DNA of 64,000 bases from Serinicoccus profundi (GTDB lineage Bacteria; Actinomycetota; Actinomycetes; Actinomycetales; Dermatophilaceae): the NCBI RefSeq assembly GCF_008001015.1, contig NZ_CP042862.1:1-64000 (forward strand), written 5' to 3'. This document shows positions 30,138 through 38,711 of the stretch, piece after piece. The notes under the pieces are model-generated. The model was not told the origin of the DNA and ran no database searches. It saw only the letters and a list, made by a program, of their open reading frames with translations. Every line of letters starts with the position of its first letter. Within the stretch, counting starts at the first letter, position 1. The position numbers were made by a program, and so were the translations under genes.

Positions 30138-30545
30138 TCAGGCGCCCTGCTCCTCGGCTCCGGAGTCGGCGCCGCCGTCGCTGACGCCGGGGTTGCCGAC
30201 TGCGCCGCCGTCCGCGGGGCCTTCAGCTCCGCCATCGGCGCCGCCGTCGCTGACGCCGGGGTTGCCGACTGCGCCGCCGTCCGCGGGGCCTTCAGCTCCG
30301 CCATCGGCTCCGCCGTCGCTGACGCCTGGGGTGCCGACTGCGCCGCCGTCCGCGGGGCCTTCAGCTCCGCCATCGGCTCCGCCGTCGCTGACGCCTGGGG
30401 TGCCGACTGCGCCGCCGTCCGCGGGGCCTTCAGCTCCGGAGTCGGCGCCGCCATCGGCTCCGCCGTCGCTGACGCCCGGGGTGCCTGCAGCACCACCGTC
30501 TGCGGGGCCCTCCTGCTGACTCTGCTCGTCCTGTGGATCCGCCAT
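30138..30545 (-). CDS. Low-complexity acidic repeat protein
   Basis: A 135-residue protein made largely of a 23-residue repeat (GVSDGGADGGAEGPADGGAV plus GTP or GNP), about four full copies plus partials. It is rich in Gly, Ala and Asp, has no signal peptide or membrane segment, and should be disordered. The start is well supported: GAGGAGGA lies just before the ATG at 30,545. It ends in a TGAGTG overlap with the oxygenase start. Function unknown. Other frames also stay open because the DNA repeat length (69 bp) is a multiple of three, but only this frame has a good ribosome site. Confidence 0.6.
   Translation of the reverse strand: MADPQDEQSQQEGPADGGAAGTPGVSDGGADGGADSGAEGPADGGAVGTPGVSDGGADGGAEGPADGGAVGTPGVSDGGADGGAEGPADGGAVGNPGVSDGGADGGAEGPADGGAVGNPGVSDGGADSGAEEQGA
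30172..30490. repeat. 69-bp tandem repeat array
   Basis: Units of 69 bp begin near 30,172, 30,241, 30,310 and 30,379, nearly identical apart from a few substitutions; a diverged or partial copy follows near 30,430-30,490. The array lies wholly inside the repeat-protein gene and keeps its frame. Such arrays change copy number by slippage. Confidence 0.85.
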
Positions 30546-30850
30546 GCTTCCTCCTCAGAATGGAATGACCGGGATCAGGCACCAGCCTCGGCACCTGATC
30601 GCCGACTGCGGCGACGATAGTACCGGCACCGTCTTTTCACCCTAGCCAGATCGGAGCATCGCCGCAGGTGCGAACGCCCCGTGAGTCACCGAGGCCAGAG
30701 GGCCGGCTCAGCCCTCCGGGGTGGGGACGCGAGACTCCGGTCTGGGCTCGGGTAGGAGAGGTCGCCTGAAGGTGCGTCCGTGACGGCCGCGACCGAGTCG
30801 TGACCACGCTGGGGTTGGTACTGGAGTGACCCGAGGCCGGCCCGGTTCGG
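30546..30850. other. Intergenic region upstream of repeat protein gene
   Basis: About 305 bases without a credible gene. It separates the flotillin gene stop from the repeat-protein/oxygenase operon and must hold that operon's promoter. I see no strong -35/-10 pair and no clear terminator. Confidence 0.4.
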
Positions 30851-32395
30851 TTAGCCGTCGACGGTGCCCTCTGCGGGCGTGACCGTGTCCGCTCGGCGGT
30901 CGTCTGCCGCACGATCGCTCCCCAGCAACTGAAGCAGGTCGATCCCGGTCTGAGCCTTGAGCTGCTGAGCGAGCTCCTGCACCCCGGTCGAGACCTGGCC
31001 GGAGAGCCGGGATGCACCGTCGCGGTCGATGACGGTGATGTCGTCGATGCTGGCGAGCGCGTCGGCGTAGGGCTGGGCCATCTTGGGCAGCGCGTCGAGC
31101 ACCATCTGCAGGCGGGCCGACTCGGGGAAGGTCTGGTAGGCGTCCGCCTCCGCCTTGATGGCCGCACCACGCGCCTCACCCTTGGCCCGCTCGGCGGCCG
31201 CCTCGGCCTCACCGCGCGCCTGCACGCCGTCGGCCTCGGCTCGAGCCCTGGCGAGGGCACCCTCGGCGTTGCGCTGCTGCTCGACCAGCGCGGCCTCGGC
31301 CCGCGCCCGCAGGGCGGCAGCCTCCGCGTCGGCCTGGGCGGTCGTGCGCTGCGCCTCCGCCTCCGCCTTGCGGATCGCGGTCGTCTTGGCGGCCTCGGCC
31401 TCCTGCTCCGACGCATACTTGCGGGCGTCCGCCTCCTGGGCCGCCTCATACTTCCGCGCCTCGGCGGGCTTGCGCACCTCGGTCTGGAGCTCCTGCTCAC
31501 GCAGCGCCGCCCGACGCTGGGCGACCTGCTCCTGCTCGACGAGCACCGACTGCTGCGCCTCGGCCTCGGCGCGCTCCTTCGCCGCCTCGGCCTCGGCCTG
31601 CGCGGTGGCGGTCTCCCGGGCGATCTGGGCGTTGCGCAGCGCGAGCGCCTTGTTGGACTCCGCGATCTGGACGGCTGCCTCGTTGGAGCGCTCGGTGCTC
31701 TCCTGCTGCGCCTGCGCCTCGGCGATCTGCGCGTCGCGGGCGACCGCGGCGGCGCGCGGACGACCCAGGTTGCGGATGTACTCGCCGGAGTCCTCGACGG
31801 TCTGGATCTCGAAGTTCTCGAGGATCAACCCACGCTCGGCCAGCATCGGCACCGCGATGTCCTTGACCTCCTTGGAGAAGTCCTGGCGTTCGTAGAGGAT
31901 CGACTCGACCGTCAGCGTGCCGGCGATCGTGCGCAGCACACCGACGAGGACCTCGCTGGTCTGCTGCTCGATGACCTGCTCCTGGCTGCGCCCCGCGAAC
32001 CGCTGGGCCGCGGCGCGCACCATCCGCTCCGTGCCGCCGACCTTGACGACCGCGATGCTGCGCAGCGTCACGCCGACACCGCTCTTGGTGGTGGCGTCCT
32101 CGGCCGTCACCGGGAAGCTCTGGGCGGCGAGGGACAGCCGGGCCACCTGCTCGAAGATCGGCTTGACGAACGTGCCGCCACCGATGACGACCCGTTGCCC
32201 CGACAGGTCCGTCGTCTCGTCACCCGTCTCGGGGTTGATGACCGGGGTGCCGCTCTTGCGGCCGGTGATGATGAGGGCCTCGTCAGGCGTGGCGATCTTG
32301 AAGCGCACCTTGGCGTAGGCGAACCCGACCACCGCCAGGATGGCCAGGACGACCACGACGAGGGCGACGATCAGGACGGGGCCGGCGAGATCCAT
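30851..32395 (-). CDS. Flotillin-like SPFH domain protein
   Basis: A 514-residue membrane scaffold of the flotillin/SPFH group. One N-terminal membrane segment (about residues 5-28, VLIVALVVVVLAILAVVGFA) is followed by the SPFH domain (about 35-230) and a long Ala/Glu-rich coiled coil (about 230-420) with typical AEAEAAKERAEAEAQQ repeats. The C-terminal part carries LPKMAQPYADALASIDDITV, as in flotillins. Such proteins form clusters in the membrane and affect envelope organisation. No NfeD gene is next to it. The start at 32,395 places the hydrophobic segment at the N-terminus. Confidence 0.92.
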   Translation of the reverse strand: MDLAGPVLIVALVVVVLAILAVVGFAYAKVRFKIATPDEALIITGRKSGTPVINPETGDETTDLSGQRVVIGGGTFVKPIFEQVARLSLAAQSFPVTAEDATTKSGVGVTLRSIAVVKVGGTERMVRAAAQRFAGRSQEQVIEQQTSEVLVGVLRTIAGTLTVESILYERQDFSKEVKDIAVPMLAERGLILENFEIQTVEDSGEYIRNLGRPRAAAVARDAQIAEAQAQQESTERSNEAAVQIAESNKALALRNAQIARETATAQAEAEAAKERAEAEAQQSVLVEQEQVAQRRAALREQELQTEVRKPAEARKYEAAQEADARKYASEQEAEAAKTTAIRKAEAEAQRTTAQADAEAAALRARAEAALVEQQRNAEGALARARAEADGVQARGEAEAAAERAKGEARGAAIKAEADAYQTFPESARLQMVLDALPKMAQPYADALASIDDITVIDRDGASRLSGQVSTGVQELAQQLKAQTGIDLLQLLGSDRAADDRRADTVTPAEGTVDG

Positions 32396-32634
32396 GGGAC
32401 TCCTCAGGACGGTGGGTGGTGCGGCGAGGTAGGTGCGCTGGGACCCATCGCGGACGTGAGCCCCCCGGGGCGACCGTCAGTCAGCCTGCACGACGTCGGG
32501 CGGTCACCATCACCCTAACCAGGCGGGGCACCCTGACTCAGGAGGTCGGGCCGCCAGTCGCCCGGATCTCCGTGCCCTGGCAGCTCCTGTCTCACCTCGA
32601 CGCGGTCGCGCCGCGGGGTGGAGATGACAGAAGC
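32396..32634. other. Divergent intergenic region between flotillin and DUF2975 genes
   Basis: Together with the operator region that follows, this gives 330 bases with no gene between two divergently read genes. It must carry the flotillin promoter on the minus strand. No clear motif is visible in this left part. Confidence 0.4.
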
Positions 32635-32669
32635 TATCGTTTGACGATAGTATCGAGAAACGATATGTC
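32635..32669 (+). promoter_or_regulatory. Promoter with two tandem palindromic operators for the DUF2975-XRE pair
   Basis: Two 15-bp palindromes, TATCGTTTGACGATA (32,635-32,649) and TATCGAGAAACGATA (32,651-32,665), sit 16 bp apart, about one and a half helical turns. They overlap a likely promoter, TTGACG (32,641-32,646) and TATGTC (32,664-32,669) with a 17-bp spacer. The XRE-type regulator encoded second in the downstream pair is the natural candidate to bind them and repress its own operon. Confidence 0.7.
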
Positions 32670-32725
32670 ACAAGGGGCCCTAGCAGGGGGCATACCGGGC
32701 GTGACCACGGCGGAAGGGGACAGGC

Positions 32726-33361
32726 ATGAAGGCGACCAACAAGGGCCAGCGGGAGGGTGGGCAACGCGCGGGGAAGGCGCCGGGGAGGGACTGGGCGCGC
32801 TTTGACCGCGCCGACCACATCGCGACGACCGTCCTGCTGTGGCTGGTGATCGGGCTGTCGGCGGGGTATGCGGTGTTCATCAGCCTCGACTGGATCCTGC
32901 GACGGCGAGTGACCCTCCTGGGCGTGCCCGTCGACGTGGAGGACGGCGCTGCGGGTGTGGGGCGGGTCATCGGCGTGGCCGAGGCCCAGGTGCTCGTCGA
33001 CTCCGTGTCGGCCGGAGACTTCGCCCTCCTCATGGCGGGCGTCCTCGCCGGCGTCGCGGCGACGATCTGGGGTGGGGTGCTCCTCACCAAGCTTCTGCGT
33101 GACCTCGGGCAGGGTGAGCCGTTCACCCGCGCCAACGTCACCCGGCTGCGCACCATCGCGGTGCTCCTGCTGGTCACGCCGCTCCTGGTGTCGGTCCTGG
33201 AAGCGGTGGCCCGCTCGGCGATCCTCGCGGGTGCGGGTGATGGCGGTCTGGGCTTCACCATCGAGCCGGGATGGGTCGTCGCCGGGCTCCTCGTCGCGGC
33301 GACCGCTCAGGCCTTCGCCTCCGGAGCCCGCCTCCGCGCCGATGTCGACGGGCTCATCTGA
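32726..33361 (+). CDS. DUF2975 membrane protein
   Basis: A 211-residue protein with four predicted membrane segments (about residues 35-58, 97-120, 142-165 and 180-200) and the conserved GEPFTRANVTRLRTIA loop of DUF2975 proteins. The first 30 residues are basic and hydrophilic. These proteins are almost always paired with a small XRE-family regulator, as here, where the next gene starts in the TGATG overlap at 33,359-33,363. The pair may act as a membrane sensor plus regulator; that is inference from conserved pairing. Confidence 0.88.
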   Translation: MKATNKGQREGGQRAGKAPGRDWARFDRADHIATTVLLWLVIGLSAGYAVFISLDWILRRRVTLLGVPVDVEDGAAGVGRVIGVAEAQVLVDSVSAGDFALLMAGVLAGVAATIWGGVLLTKLLRDLGQGEPFTRANVTRLRTIAVLLLVTPLLVSVLEAVARSAILAGAGDGGLGFTIEPGWVVAGLLVAATAQAFASGARLRADVDGLI

Positions 33362-33597
33362 TGCCACCGGAGGAGGGGCACGAGGTGGTCTGCCACCTCG
33401 ACGACCTGCTCGCCGACCGGGGTATGACGGTGGCCGCCTTGGCAGAGGCGGTCGGCGTCACGCCGGTGAACATCTCGGTCCTCAAGAACGACCGCGCGCG
33501 GGCGATCCGCTTCTCGACGCTCACGGCGATCTGCGAGGTCCTGCAGTGCCAGGTCGGTGACCTGCTCAGCGTGCGCAGCGTGCAGCCCACGAGCTGA
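33361..33597 (+). CDS. XRE family transcriptional regulator (YozG-like)
   Basis: A 78-residue Cro/CI-type helix-turn-helix protein: VVCHLDDLLADRGMTVAALA, then the recognition helix VTPVNISVLKNDRARAIRF, ending in CEVLQCQVGDLLSV. This is the compact single-domain form partnered with DUF2975. The ATG at 33,361 overlaps the stop of the membrane protein gene (TGATG), showing coupling. It probably binds the TATCG-N-CGATA palindromes upstream of the pair. Confidence 0.92.
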   Translation: MPPEEGHEVVCHLDDLLADRGMTVAALAEAVGVTPVNISVLKNDRARAIRFSTLTAICEVLQCQVGDLLSVRSVQPTS

Positions 33598-33662
33598 CGG
33601 GCCGACACGCGGGTGGGGTTGCGGCGCGGGCTCCCGCCTGTGCCGCAACCGCACCGTCCTGG

Positions 33663-33974
33663 TCAGGGCAGGCCGGCGAGCCGACCCAGCGCCGCGGCGG
33701 CGGCGCCGACGACGACGACGAGCAGGAAGGGTGCGCGCAGCAGGAGTGCGACCACCGCCGCCCCGAGCGCCAGTAGTCTCGCGTCGAGCGCGAGCGCCTG
33801 ACCTGCGGCGACGGCATTCATCGTCACGAGGGAGGCCAGCAGCCCGATCGTCATGCAGGCCGAGACTCGGATGATCGCCGGCGACTCCAGCACCCGCTGC
33901 GGCACGAGGAAGCCGCTGAGCTTGGTGAGGTAGGCCAAGGCACCGGCCCCGAGGATCCACAGCCACACCGTCAT
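33663..33974 (-). CDS. azlD: AzlD family branched-chain amino acid transporter subunit
   Basis: A 103-residue integral membrane protein with about three to four membrane segments and the family pattern LAYLTKLSGFLVPQRVL and ALDARLLALGAAVVALL. AzlD is the small subunit of the AzlCD exporter of branched-chain amino acids. Its ATG at 33,974 overlaps the stop of azlC (ATGA). The same frame stays open further upstream but that part is antisense to nothing useful and lies within azlC in another frame. Confidence 0.9.
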   Translation of the reverse strand: MTVWLWILGAGALAYLTKLSGFLVPQRVLESPAIIRVSACMTIGLLASLVTMNAVAAGQALALDARLLALGAAVVALLLRAPFLLVVVVGAAAAALGRLAGLP

Positions 33975-34681
33975 CGGGCCACCTCCACGGGCTCGGGCCG
34001 ACGGTCGTAGTTGCGCCCCCGCCACCCGATCGTCGCGGCGACGGCGGCGGCGACGAGGATCGGCACCCCCGGTGGCAGGAGAGGTATGCACAGCACGGTC
34101 ACCGCCGCACAGATCGTCGCGATCGCCCAGGGCTCGCGTCCCCGCAACCGGGGCCAGAGCAGCCCCACGAAGGCGGCCACCGCGGCCCCGTCGAGACCCC
34201 ACTGCCTCGGGTCGCCCAGCGCGTCGCCGGCCAGCGCGCCGACGAGGGTCATGAGATTCCACAGGACGAAGACGCCGACCCCGGCGGTCCAGAAGCCGCG
34301 CGCCTGCTCGGCCCGGTCCTGCTGGGCCACCGCGGTCGCCGTGGACTCATCGATCGTGACCTGCGCGGCGGCCAGCCGGCGCCAGCCGCGCGGGCGCAGC
34401 AACGCGTTGATCTGCATACCGTAGACGCCGTTGCGCAGCCCGAGCAGCGTCGAGGCACCGGCGGCGGCCGCGGGCGTGCCGCCTCCGGCCAGCACGCCGA
34501 TGAAGGCGAACTGCGACCCGCCGGAGAAGGTCAGCAGCGACAGGGCGCAGACCTCCAGGAGGCCGAGGCCGCTGGCCGCGCCGAGAGCACCGAAGGAGAC
34601 GCCGTAGGCGCCCGTGGCCACCGCGATCGACAGTCCTGCCCGGGTCGCCGGGCTGGTCCGGAGCAGGTGCCTGACGTTCAC
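33971..34681 (-). CDS. azlC: AzlC family branched-chain amino acid exporter subunit
   Basis: A 236-residue membrane protein of the AzlC/YgaZ family. Conserved stretches: GAYGVSFGALG, SLLTFSGGSQFAFIGVL, LGLRNGVYGMQINALL and the DESTATAVAQ motif. Several membrane segments are visible. With AzlD it exports leucine, isoleucine, valine and related analogues using the proton gradient. The two genes overlap by four bases. Confidence 0.92.
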   Translation of the reverse strand: MNVRHLLRTSPATRAGLSIAVATGAYGVSFGALGAASGLGLLEVCALSLLTFSGGSQFAFIGVLAGGGTPAAAAGASTLLGLRNGVYGMQINALLRPRGWRRLAAAQVTIDESTATAVAQQDRAEQARGFWTAGVGVFVLWNLMTLVGALAGDALGDPRQWGLDGAAVAAFVGLLWPRLRGREPWAIATICAAVTVLCIPLLPPGVPILVAAAVAATIGWRGRNYDRRPEPVEVAR

Positions 34682-34774
34682 TCCCCTATGGTGCCTGCTC
34701 CGCCAGCAACCATGTGCGGCGCTCGGTTGGGCGTGGGGCGACCATCTGCGGCGCTCGGTGGGAGGGGTGGGCCG

Positions 34775-36793
34775 TCAGCAGGTGGTGGAGCCGGCGTCCC
34801 AGGAGAGGACGCCCGAGCCGCCGGCCAGGCGCGAGAGGCGGATGTCGAGGGCGTCGTAGACGTCGTCGACCGACCCGGTGCGGCAGCCCTTGCGTACGAG
34901 GAGCAGGGGGGCCGACCGGTCGGCGGCCAGCTGGGTGCCGGCCATGGCGTCGACCGGGGCGGTCCCGGCGGCGAGCACGGCCGTGGTCGACTCTTCGAAG
35001 GCGTCCAGCGCGATGAGGGCGCTGGTCTGGTAGCGGTTGCTGCCACCGATCCGCTCGATGCTCGCGCCGGGCAGCAGCAGCTGAGTCTGCTGCAGCACCG
35101 TGTCGGAGACGGCTCCCGACCCACCGAGGACGACGACCCGGCTCGGGGAGAGCTCGGCCAGCCGGGCCGCGGTGACGGCAGGCAGCTCACGGGCCCGGGT
35201 GAGCAGCATCGGCGCCTCGACGTGGGCGGCGGCGGCGCCACCCCCGAGGGCGTCGGTGAGGTTCATGCCGCTGGCGAGGTAGACGGTGTCGCTCTCCCAC
35301 TCCTGCTCATAGCTCAGCTGCACCGCGGTGTCGTAGCGGTTGACGCCGGAGACGCGGCGCACGGCATACCCCCGCTGCTCGAAGGCGCGACCGATCTCCG
35401 GGGAGACTGCCTGCGTGCCGCCGACGAGGACCACCTCGAGGCCGCCCATGTCCTCGAGCACCTCGAAGGTCGACGGGGGCACCTCGTCGGGCCGGGTGAG
35501 CAGGACGGCGGCGTTGCCCTTGCTGGCGACCGGGCCGACGCCGAGGGCGTCCGCAATCTCCCCACCCTGGGTGACGTAGGCGGTGTCGACGCCGTAGGGG
35601 GCACCCTCGTGCGCCAGGCCGGCGGCGACGTCGTAGCGGGTCTCGCCGCCGATGCGCTGCACCGCGGTGCGCTGCAGCTGCTGCTCCGCGGCGACCATGA
35701 TCCGCAGGGCGCCGAACATCTGGTAGAGCTGCCAGCCCGGGCAGCTGGTCGCGTAGACGTCGCGGTGCCCGTGCAGGGTCGACAGGGTGCGGGTCCAGCC
35801 GAGGTAGGGGTTGCTGTAGGTCCGCTTGGCGTTGACGTCCACGCCGTGCAGGTTGAGCACCCAGCCGGAGGTGCGGGCCAGCGCCTGGAGCTCGGCCTGC
35901 GGCACGGGGCTGATCTCGTGGTTGCCGAGCGAGCTCAGCCCGAACCAGTCGTAGTTCATGCCGTAGGAGTGGGCCCCCTGGACGTTGTTCTCCAGCCCGC
36001 CGGAGCGGCCCTCCCAGACGCGGCCGTAGCGGTCGACCATCGCGTTGTAGCCGACGTCGCGCCAGTCGAGGGTATGCGCGTGGTAGCGGTAGACCGCGCG
36101 CAGCATCGCCGGCACGTCCTCCTCGGCGTAGTAGGCGTCGGTGGCGGTGTGGTGGATGGTGATGCCGAGCTTGGCGCTGGGGCGGATGGGCCCGGCGCTC
36201 GGGATGAGGTCCATCCCCTGCGCCCAGTCCTTGCGGCGGCCGATGACGAGGCCGTCGGGGTTGTCCTCGGTCGAGGGCAGCTCGGCCACCGTCCGGGCGT
36301 CCGCCTGGGTGACCTGCGTCGTCCAGCTCTCGATGGTGGCGTCCTGCGCCGACCCGGACAGCTCGATCTCGACCTCGTCGGCGTCGAGGAGCACGGTGGG
36401 CTCGCTGGCCCACTCGCCGGCGGCCCGGTCGGCCTCGGCGGTGGCCTGCTCGCCCTCGACCTCCCCGGTGGCCAGGCCGTCCTCGAGGGAGGTCCACTCG
36501 CCCCAGGACGACGTGTCGTCCTGCTTCACCCTCATCCGCGCGGCGGCGTCCTGCGGGCCGGACCACCGCACGCCGACGACCGTGACCTCGCGCTCGTCGA
36601 TGTCCAGCGTGCCCCGCAGGACGTCCTGACCGTCCGCGGAGGTCGCCGAGGGGACGGGCTCCAGGGCGACCGAGCGGTGCTCGGCGTCGGCAGCGGGCTC
36701 GGTCACCGCGAGGGCGCCCGGCCCGCCGATCCCCGGGACGGCCAGCGCCATCGCGGTGAGAGCGGACAGCACGAAGCGTCGGGACGAGGGCAT
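34775..36793 (-). CDS. Secreted N-acetylmuramoyl-L-alanine amidase (PGRP) with three cell-wall-binding repeats
   Basis: A 672-residue exported protein. It has a signal peptide (RRFVLSALTAMALAVPGIG), an uncharacterised beta domain (about 40-170) and a peptidoglycan-recognition amidase domain (about 195-385) with zinc ligands in GITIHHTAT, and in HGHRDVYATSCPG (His and Cys). Three cell-wall-binding repeat 2 (CWB2) units fill the C-terminal half, each starting near RIGGETRYDVA, RVSGVNRYDTA and RIGGSNRYQTS. It should cut the amide bond between muramic acid and the stem peptide while held to the wall. Confidence 0.93.
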   Translation of the reverse strand: MPSSRRFVLSALTAMALAVPGIGGPGALAVTEPAADAEHRSVALEPVPSATSADGQDVLRGTLDIDEREVTVVGVRWSGPQDAAARMRVKQDDTSSWGEWTSLEDGLATGEVEGEQATAEADRAAGEWASEPTVLLDADEVEIELSGSAQDATIESWTTQVTQADARTVAELPSTEDNPDGLVIGRRKDWAQGMDLIPSAGPIRPSAKLGITIHHTATDAYYAEEDVPAMLRAVYRYHAHTLDWRDVGYNAMVDRYGRVWEGRSGGLENNVQGAHSYGMNYDWFGLSSLGNHEISPVPQAELQALARTSGWVLNLHGVDVNAKRTYSNPYLGWTRTLSTLHGHRDVYATSCPGWQLYQMFGALRIMVAAEQQLQRTAVQRIGGETRYDVAAGLAHEGAPYGVDTAYVTQGGEIADALGVGPVASKGNAAVLLTRPDEVPPSTFEVLEDMGGLEVVLVGGTQAVSPEIGRAFEQRGYAVRRVSGVNRYDTAVQLSYEQEWESDTVYLASGMNLTDALGGGAAAAHVEAPMLLTRARELPAVTAARLAELSPSRVVVLGGSGAVSDTVLQQTQLLLPGASIERIGGSNRYQTSALIALDAFEESTTAVLAAGTAPVDAMAGTQLAADRSAPLLLVRKGCRTGSVDDVYDALDIRLSRLAGGSGVLSWDAGSTTC

Positions 36794-36929
36794 GACGGAA
36801 CTCCTTGACCGGAAGGGACGTCCGGCCGCGGTGCGATGCTTCAGGGGGACGGCGTCACACTAACCCCAGCAATCACACCGTGTCACTACTCTTTACCAGA
36901 TCTATACCTTGTGATCTGCGGCGATGCGA

Positions 36930-37490
36930 TTACTGCAAGAACTGCGCCGGGTCGAACTCCTGGATCGGGATGATCCGCAGGCGGGGCAGCGGCGTGTTGA
37001 ACGCCAGGGTGTCGTGCTCGAGGTCGAAGAACTCCATGCCCCGCTGGACCAGCTGGTGGAAGCCGGAGTTGCGGAACTCCTCGAAGGCGATGAGGCCGAC
37101 CCGGCGGGTGCCATCGAGCAACGGGGTCACCGTCTCGAGGAAATCACCGTCGTGGCTGACGAGCATGACGTCGTCGCTGCGCTCCTGCAGCGCCTCCAGC
37201 GTGCGCTGGATGGCGATGTCGACGACCTTCTCCTCGGCCGTGCCGGACAACGGCACCGGGGTGAAGCCCAGCGCGCGCAGCGCCTGGACGAAGGACATCG
37301 GCAGGCCGCTGCTGGCGTTGAGGAAGAACAGCCCCTTCGCGGTCTGGTTCCACGTCTCCTGGGTGAAGCTCAGAAGGCGGTCCCAGCGCGGACGCTCGTC
37401 CGGGTGCGGGCGCCGCCCCAGGATGGAGTTGCCCAGGGTCGCGTCGATGTTCTCGCCGTCGACGAGCAGATAGGTGAGCCGTTCGGCCAT
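36930..37490 (-). CDS. NYN domain protein (PIN-like nuclease)
   Basis: A 186-residue NYN/LabA-like protein. Acidic active-site residues expected of the PIN-like fold are visible in LLVDGENID (near residue 10), VVDIAIQRT (near 88-92) and MLVSHDGDFLETV (near 110-115). Such proteins are predicted RNases. It is the last gene of the minus-strand group that begins with the acyltransferase; the esterase stop lies 33 bases upstream. A hexamer-rich AT patch precedes the start, where an internal promoter is possible. The RNA target is unknown. Confidence 0.88.
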   Translation of the reverse strand: MAERLTYLLVDGENIDATLGNSILGRRPHPDERPRWDRLLSFTQETWNQTAKGLFFLNASSGLPMSFVQALRALGFTPVPLSGTAEEKVVDIAIQRTLEALQERSDDVMLVSHDGDFLETVTPLLDGTRRVGLIAFEEFRNSGFHQLVQRGMEFFDLEHDTLAFNTPLPRLRIIPIQEFDPAQFLQ

Positions 37491-37523
37491 GACGAACCTT
37501 CGTCTTTCTGTTGATATATCGGA

Positions 37524-38711
37524 TTATTCGTAGACAAGCTTCTGCGGGCCGGGGAAGATCCAGGACAGGCCGTCGCGCAACCGGTCACGCCAGTTCTCCC
37601 AGGAGTGGCCGTCCCGCGACTCGACGTACTGCACCCGCGATCCGGTCGACTCGAAGACCGGCACCATCGAGCGGTTGGGCACGATGAGCGGCTCGTAGAC
37701 GCCGCAGGTGATGAACATCCGCTCAGCGATGCGCCGAGGACGCTCGCGGTAGCGGTTCATGAACTTCACGACGGGGTCGAACGCCGGCCCACCACCGTGG
37801 TCGGAGCCGATGTCCGTGAAGACGAAGGAGCCGGACTGCAGGAAGAGGTTGTCCCACACCCCCGGCGTCCGCGCGGCGGCGGACAGCGAGGCCACGGCCC
37901 CGAAGCTGGCGCCCATGAGGCACCGGGCGTCCGCCCGCCGGATGACGGGCAGCTGCTCCTCGATCGCCGGCAGCAGCTCGGTCGTGAGGTGACGCGCGTG
38001 CGGGGCGTAGTTGGGGTACTCCCGCAGCCGGTCACCGGGGTTGGAGAAGACGACGATGGTCTCGGCCAGGTCGAGGTCGTGGATGAGGTTGTCGAGGACC
38101 GTGCGCATGGCGGCGTAGGTGAGGTAGTCGTCGCCGTCGTGCACGACGAGCAGGGGGTAGTGGCTGCCGCGCCGGAAGCGGGCCGGCAGGTAGACCCGGT
38201 TGTGCGTGGTGCGCCGCAGCGCCTTGCTCGGGAGCTGGAGGTCGATGAGCTCGCCCGGCCGCGCGTCCCCCTGCGGCACCACCCAGTCCGGGGTCTCGTA
38301 GCCCGCGGCCTGGCACACGCTGGAGGACCCGACCGGGCTGTGCGCGACGTGCGGGTTGAGCGGGTCGTTGAAGGTCTCCACGGCCTCGCCGTGGCGGATC
38401 TCGATCTGGTACTCCACCCGGGACGCGGCCGGCAGCTCGATCGTGACGTACCACAGCGGCAGGTCGCCCTCGACGTCCAACCGCCTCATCGGCACGTGCT
38501 GGGGCTGGTTGACGATGCGGTGCCGGACCGCGACGCCGTCGGCCTCACCGCGGTAGAGGAAGGTGCACTTGGCCCCCTCGACGACGGGCACCTCGTGCTC
38601 GGCGAGGAAGCGCGCCACGACCTGTTCGTCCAGCCTCCGGGCGCGCAGCTGGTTGATGGCCAGCTTGCCCTTGTGCCGCGGTGAGAGCGGGTATGCCGTC
38701 TGCTGGCTCAC
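37524..38711 (-). CDS. Alpha/beta hydrolase, esterase family (Fes/EstA-like)
   Basis: A 395-residue hydrolase resembling enterochelin-esterase-type enzymes: an N-terminal beta-sandwich-like part (YEIEIRHGEAVETFNDPLNP region) precedes the catalytic domain with LLVVHDGDDYL, the nucleophile elbow CLMGASFGAVAS (Ser in GASFG) and the His in ESRDGHSWENW. I choose the GTG at 38,711 because GGAGGAGGG precedes it and it overlaps the upstream stop by four bases. It may release or hydrolyse an ester or peptide-like product made by the upstream ATP-grasp enzyme. Confidence 0.85.
   Translation of the reverse strand: MSQQTAYPLSPRHKGKLAINQLRARRLDEQVVARFLAEHEVPVVEGAKCTFLYRGEADGVAVRHRIVNQPQHVPMRRLDVEGDLPLWYVTIELPAASRVEYQIEIRHGEAVETFNDPLNPHVAHSPVGSSSVCQAAGYETPDWVVPQGDARPGELIDLQLPSKALRRTTHNRVYLPARFRRGSHYPLLVVHDGDDYLTYAAMRTVLDNLIHDLDLAETIVVFSNPGDRLREYPNYAPHARHLTTELLPAIEEQLPVIRRADARCLMGASFGAVASLSAAARTPGVWDNLFLQSGSFVFTDIGSDHGGGPAFDPVVKFMNRYRERPRRIAERMFITCGVYEPLIVPNRSMVPVFESTGSRVQYVESRDGHSWENWRDRLRDGLSWIFPGPQKLVYE

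Noticed and set aside
30121..30519. Plus-strand Pro/Ser/Ala repeat protein over the 69-bp array
   Set aside because: It stays open only because the repeat unit is a multiple of three; it has no ribosome site, whereas the minus-strand gene has a strong one and is coupled to the oxygenase.
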